NCBI GenBank assembly: GCA_020746835.1
Contig: JAGPNK010000002.1
Span: forward strand, 1,116,001 to 1,180,000
Reading direction: 5' to 3'
Length of the DNA stretch: 64,000 nucleotides
From: Stachybotrys elegans
Lineage: Eukaryota > Ascomycota > Sordariomycetes > Hypocreales > Stachybotryaceae
Part shown: in pieces, positions 60,301 through 64,000 of the stretch
Numbering within the stretch: the first letter of the stretch is position 1
Layout: each line of letters begins with the position of its first letter
Program-made: the position numbers and the translations under genes
The notes under the pieces: generated by a model
The model's database searches: none
Told to the model about the DNA's origin: nothing
The model's input: the letters and a program-made list of their open reading frames with translations, nothing else

Positions 60301-61519
60301 GGCCGGCAAAAGATCTTGCCACCTGAGTCGTGAGCCGTGATACACAATACTCAGCATATCTGATGGAGCACGCATGCCCCTCAAGCGCAAGGCTCTCATG
60401 CATGGCATACAAAGACCTGCTTAGGCGAATAACTCGCATAGTTTTACCGCACCACAGCCAACCTTGGTGTTGGTTCCTCGAGGATTCCCGATTGTCCCAG
60501 GCTAGGCCCTTGACGGCTGTGACTCCGTATTACCCCTGCCAGCCCCTGATTCTTGTCTGCACAATCAGACTTGCTCCGGCCATTCACCAAGGATGGGAAA
60601 ATCGATTGGTGGGCATTCGGTCCAAAATTCAAACACCAGGCCTCTTCCAAGACTTGCAACGCTCTGCTCTCTGGTTCACCATCGTCATTGGAGGGTTAGT
60701 ACGCCAATCGGTCCTACCGGTCGTCCATCCTTGGGCCCAACCATTGGATACGTTGCCTCGGGCCCTGAGACGCGCAATGTCACCCAGGCTGGCCAATGGA
60801 CAGGCACCTGTGAAGAACGAGTGACGATCACAGTCTCAAATCCGCCAAGCGGAAGATGCACTGATCCCGAATATCCTCCCAGTCCACACCCTCTCATTGC
60901 CTTATGCTACATAACGCGTCTGCCCGATGTCACCCTGGAACGGACAAAAACTGGTACCACGCCAATGTCAACACCCTGCCTAGCTGCCGCTGTAATAGCA
61001 CACATATTATCAAGGTCCCCAGCCGAGTTTGATATGCAACCTCGGGTGGTCCCCACATACGAACTACAGCCTATCCCTGGCCTGGGAACTGTTGCACTGC
61101 ATCTTGCAGAGTACTCCATATGTACAGCATGTGAATGTGAAGACGCAGGAGCTCGGCCAGTTTTCTGCATGCGTGTGTTGTCACTGTCACTATCACGTCC
61201 TCGCCTCCAAGTTCTTTGAGGGGTAATCGGCCATGCTCCCGCATCCCTCGGCCTTGTATCGTTGTGGGAATATTAGCCAGGGTGCCATCGTACTCATTCC
61301 CGGTGTGGAGTGAAGCTGGACCAAAGCAGCAGAACACAATCGCCAATCGAGCCGAGTAATCAAAAGACGCAGAAAGACCCATGCTTGCACATACGACGAT
61401 TTCGCTCGACTGTGCATCTGTGCCGAGGCAACCTCCATGGCATCGTTTTATGCTTGTGGAAGAATACAGCCGAGCAGCTTCTTGGGTGGCCGCATGTGAA
61501 AACTTCTCAGTCACTGCTC

Positions 61520-61528
61520 TACGGAGTA
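61520..61528 (+). repeat. TACGGAGTA 9-mer, copy 6
   Basis: Exact match, followed by C as in copy 1. Confidence 0.8.
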
Positions 61529-62953
61529 CAGAGTCCAAGTTGGTGCTGGCCGACCAACCGTCACTCCTTCGCATCCCGTTATCTGGTTCGCTAACTTGAT
61601 TTTGTCTCCGGATTCAAAGCACCCCTGTGCCCCGACCCTCATGGTTAGCCAACGTTTGGGCTGATGTAATCGAAGGCCACGCAAACGAGCCAATGGTTCC
61701 ATGGAACTCGACCCTGTTGGAATCCAAGAATACATGTTGCTGAACGAGAATTGGCACAAGTTGAACATTGAGCGAGTCTTCAACCCGGTCTGATAATCCG
61801 CATCACATCTGGAGACCCAGCCGAACCAGCATTTGCCAACATGCCCCGACTGCTGATCCTCACCAACAGATGGTGGGACATTGCAGTAACCTGCCAAACC
61901 AAACTGTTGGACCGTTCGGTTAATGGCTAAGCCGCCGCATACCCATACGAGCCCAGGTTCTTTCGCGTGGTCACATGGATGTCCACATATTTCCACAATC
62001 GGTCCCTCCGCCTGGGAATGTGGTTCAGAAACACCAAGACCCAAACACAAACAACCGTCACTGAGAAGCCACTGCACACGTCCATACCATTGACTCTAGC
62101 CAGCACCTTCGTCATCAATATTCTCAGGCACATGGAATGGCTTTAGCCAGGACGGCCCTTTGCGAGCCGACGGCAGCCCGTGCGGGCGCCGAACTAGCCC
62201 ACCCATACTCGGCCTATTCGTGGCACCGACTGGTGAGCGCCCGAGTCCACATCATATAGCGTCTGGGAACGGACATCACTACTCTCTTGGCGGGATTACC
62301 CGTGCGAAGAATATTTGCCACCGTGATTGGAGAAAACCCCTCGCTCATAAGACGCGTTGGCCATTGGGCCTAGCGAAATCTCTTTGGAAGCGAGATTTGT
62401 GAAGTCTCGTGCCTCGAGCACTAAATCTAGCACCAACGGTAGGGGTCCAAGCTACGTGGCTACTCGCGGGTCGCGGTTAGTCAAAACCATTGCGCCGGTT
62501 TGGGCGACGTTCTTGCACCGGGACCTGCCGGAAAGATTGGCTCATCGGGTCTAGATGATGCCGTCGTTTTAGATCCGCGTTGGTCAAGCCACTGGCGTTG
62601 CTTCTAATTATCCATTGGCCAAAGGATGGTGCTACTGCAGGCTCTCCAACATTGAGGAGGCCGGTCTACTGCACCATTCTGACGGTGTCAATGACGGTAT
62701 TAGAGGGTGCGGCGCGGTTGATGGACCCAACGAGACCTCTTGTTCTACCTTTGTTTATTTCTTTTTATGGAAATTTGAGGGGGTCGCTACTAATTACTCA
62801 TTCGGAGAGGATTGCCGGTCTATTAATGATTCATAAAACGCGCTTGGCCGCCAAAACGGTCAGGTTGTGGACAAGACTCCTCGGGAGCAGGCCAGATATC
62901 CGCGTCATTCTGCTCGAAGCGCCTAGCTATAAGGTTGATCTAATCTCGGCTAC

Positions 62954-62977
62954 AGCATGCGAAGCGCTTCGCATGCT
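62954..62977. repeat. 24-nt perfect palindrome
   Basis: AGCATGCGAAGC is followed by its exact reverse complement with no spacer. No gene is adjacent. Confidence 0.8.
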
Positions 62978-63571
62978 TCCCGGCGGTTAATCATGGAAGT
63001 GAGTCCAGGTCGTCTGACCACTGGCTTCCTACGCATGGATCCAGATATTGGATATCCTCTACGCTGTCGGCCGGCAAACTGAACCAGATTTTAAAGGCTA
63101 TGGGACGGTTCGTCGGCTATTGGCCCTCGTTCGTCAAGTCCGAGACGGCTTGGAGTTTCTTTTTGTTGGCCATCCTTGTATAGCTTGCTCGTAGGATTCC
63201 GGATGCCAGTGTAGCATCCAAGACGCTTGCGTGCGCGTTTACCCATTCATCCATAGGCCCGCCATGCCGTCACGCCGTTCTTCCACCTATCAAATATATG
63301 CAATGGTAGTGTTCATTGGCGAGTGAGCATGTTGAGAAGATTAGGCGTTCAGTAGATCGATCCATCAGTCAATAGCTTGGTCGAAGGAGCAAATCTTGTC
63401 ACCATCTGAGCACGCAAGACCAACCTCCGTCCGTCAAATGCGTCTGATTTGAGGATCGGGAAGGAAAACTCGGAAGTCGAGCTCTTCGGGGCATATTATG
63501 GTTGCATTGGTATCTAACACAGAGCAGATGCCCATTTGTGAGACGGACGGTCTGGATATGTTGCTCTATCT

Positions 63572-63576
<5 letters not shown>

Positions 63577-63607
<31 letters not shown>
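63577..63607. repeat. (TG)n microsatellite
   Basis: About 14 TG units with a single interruption near the left end. Confidence 0.95.
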
Positions 63608-63609
<2 letters not shown>

Positions 63610-64000
63610 AGAGCAACCAACTATGGCACCTCACTCTGACATTACGAATGTGTGTGCATAAGAGGGTGTATCATAGAGTTCCTCCACCTAGGCTGGGACA
63701 TGCAGGTCTACTTGACTGGACACAAATGGTGTGATAGCTGCCAGTTGCCACCTCGAGGCTGGAGGTGATGGCTAGTCAGTAAACCATGAAGGTTGCGGGC
63801 TGCTGGAGACTGATACTTAGCTACATTGTCTAGGCTACGTGTACGGGAGAAGTTTGTCGAATGCACCAGCTGTTTCTATGATAATTTGGTAATGGTTCTC
63901 CTGTTGGAGCAGGTTGTACAGCATTGCTCGAGCAGTACCTATAGCTCATGGAGACAGGTCGAAGGTGCTTGTGGCACTCGCTGGTGTTTCTGGGGAATGC

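Larger units (their letters stand above)
57305..64000. other. Gene-poor right flank
   Basis: 6.7 kb with no gene I can support. Around 57310-58150 are probably Num1/ApsA leader and promoter sequences. Several frames of 130-210 codons (60330, 60593, 61511, 62580) overlap one another, lack domains and lack good start context. A TG microsatellite, a TACGGAGTA copy and a 24-nt palindrome are listed separately. Confidence 0.5.

Noticed and set aside
60330..62990. Several 130-210-codon frames in the right flank, including a Cys-rich stretch in a second frame at 62600-62836
   Set aside because: More than one frame is open at the same place, none shows a domain, and no convincing splice joins could be built. 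A decayed gene remains possible.

Overview
This 64 kb window reads as nuclear DNA of a filamentous ascomycete. The basis is short introns (48-153 nt) with fungal splice sites, pyrimidine-rich 5' leaders, and a set of proteins typical of Pezizomycotina: a DYRK kinase of the Pom1 type, a Pex24-domain peroxin, Cdc14 of the septation network, INO80 subunit Ies4, a Num1/ApsA cortical anchor and a Sam35/metaxin. Protein resemblance suggests Sordariomycetes, perhaps Hypocreales. That placement is inference.

Layout. The first 12 kb are gene-poor and hold only two small genes on the minus strand: a conserved cysteine-rich 76-residue protein (3272-3502) and a two-exon 61-residue membrane protein (5310-5625). 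From 12.2 to 30.2 kb the order is Pom1 kinase (-), peroxin (+), geranylgeranyl diphosphate synthase (-), Cdc14 SIN protein (+), a cysteine-rich single-pass membrane protein (-) and indoleamine 2,3-dioxygenase (-). From 31.8 to 42.7 kb come a putative secreted protein (-), Ies4 (+), a SPRY/LisH/CTLH GID-complex protein (+) and Sam35/metaxin (-). From 46.6 to 57.3 kb come a 74-residue protein behind a very long leader (+), a short-chain dehydrogenase (-), a TPMT-family methyltransferase (+), an OTU deubiquitinase (-) and the Num1/ApsA cortical protein (-). The last 6.7 kb hold no gene I can support.

The genes do not form a pathway or a secondary-metabolite cluster. They look like ordinary housekeeping neighbours, often in convergent pairs (peroxin/GGPPS, Cdc14/Cys-rich protein, GID/Sam35, methyltransferase/OTU). 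Exon models were joined by hand, using frame continuity, splice sites and family similarity. All summed exon lengths are multiples of three.

The most interesting signals are: two tiny ORFs behind long leaders that contain no ATG at all (about 1.1 kb and 0.55 kb), each starting just after a TATA-like element; a dispersed 9-mer TACGGAGTA present six times and only in intergenic DNA; a pair of near-identical CGG-inverted palindromes upstream of the dioxygenase; a probable GC-AG intron; and a previously easy-to-miss two-exon micro-membrane protein. No tRNA, rRNA, CRISPR array or intact transposon was found.
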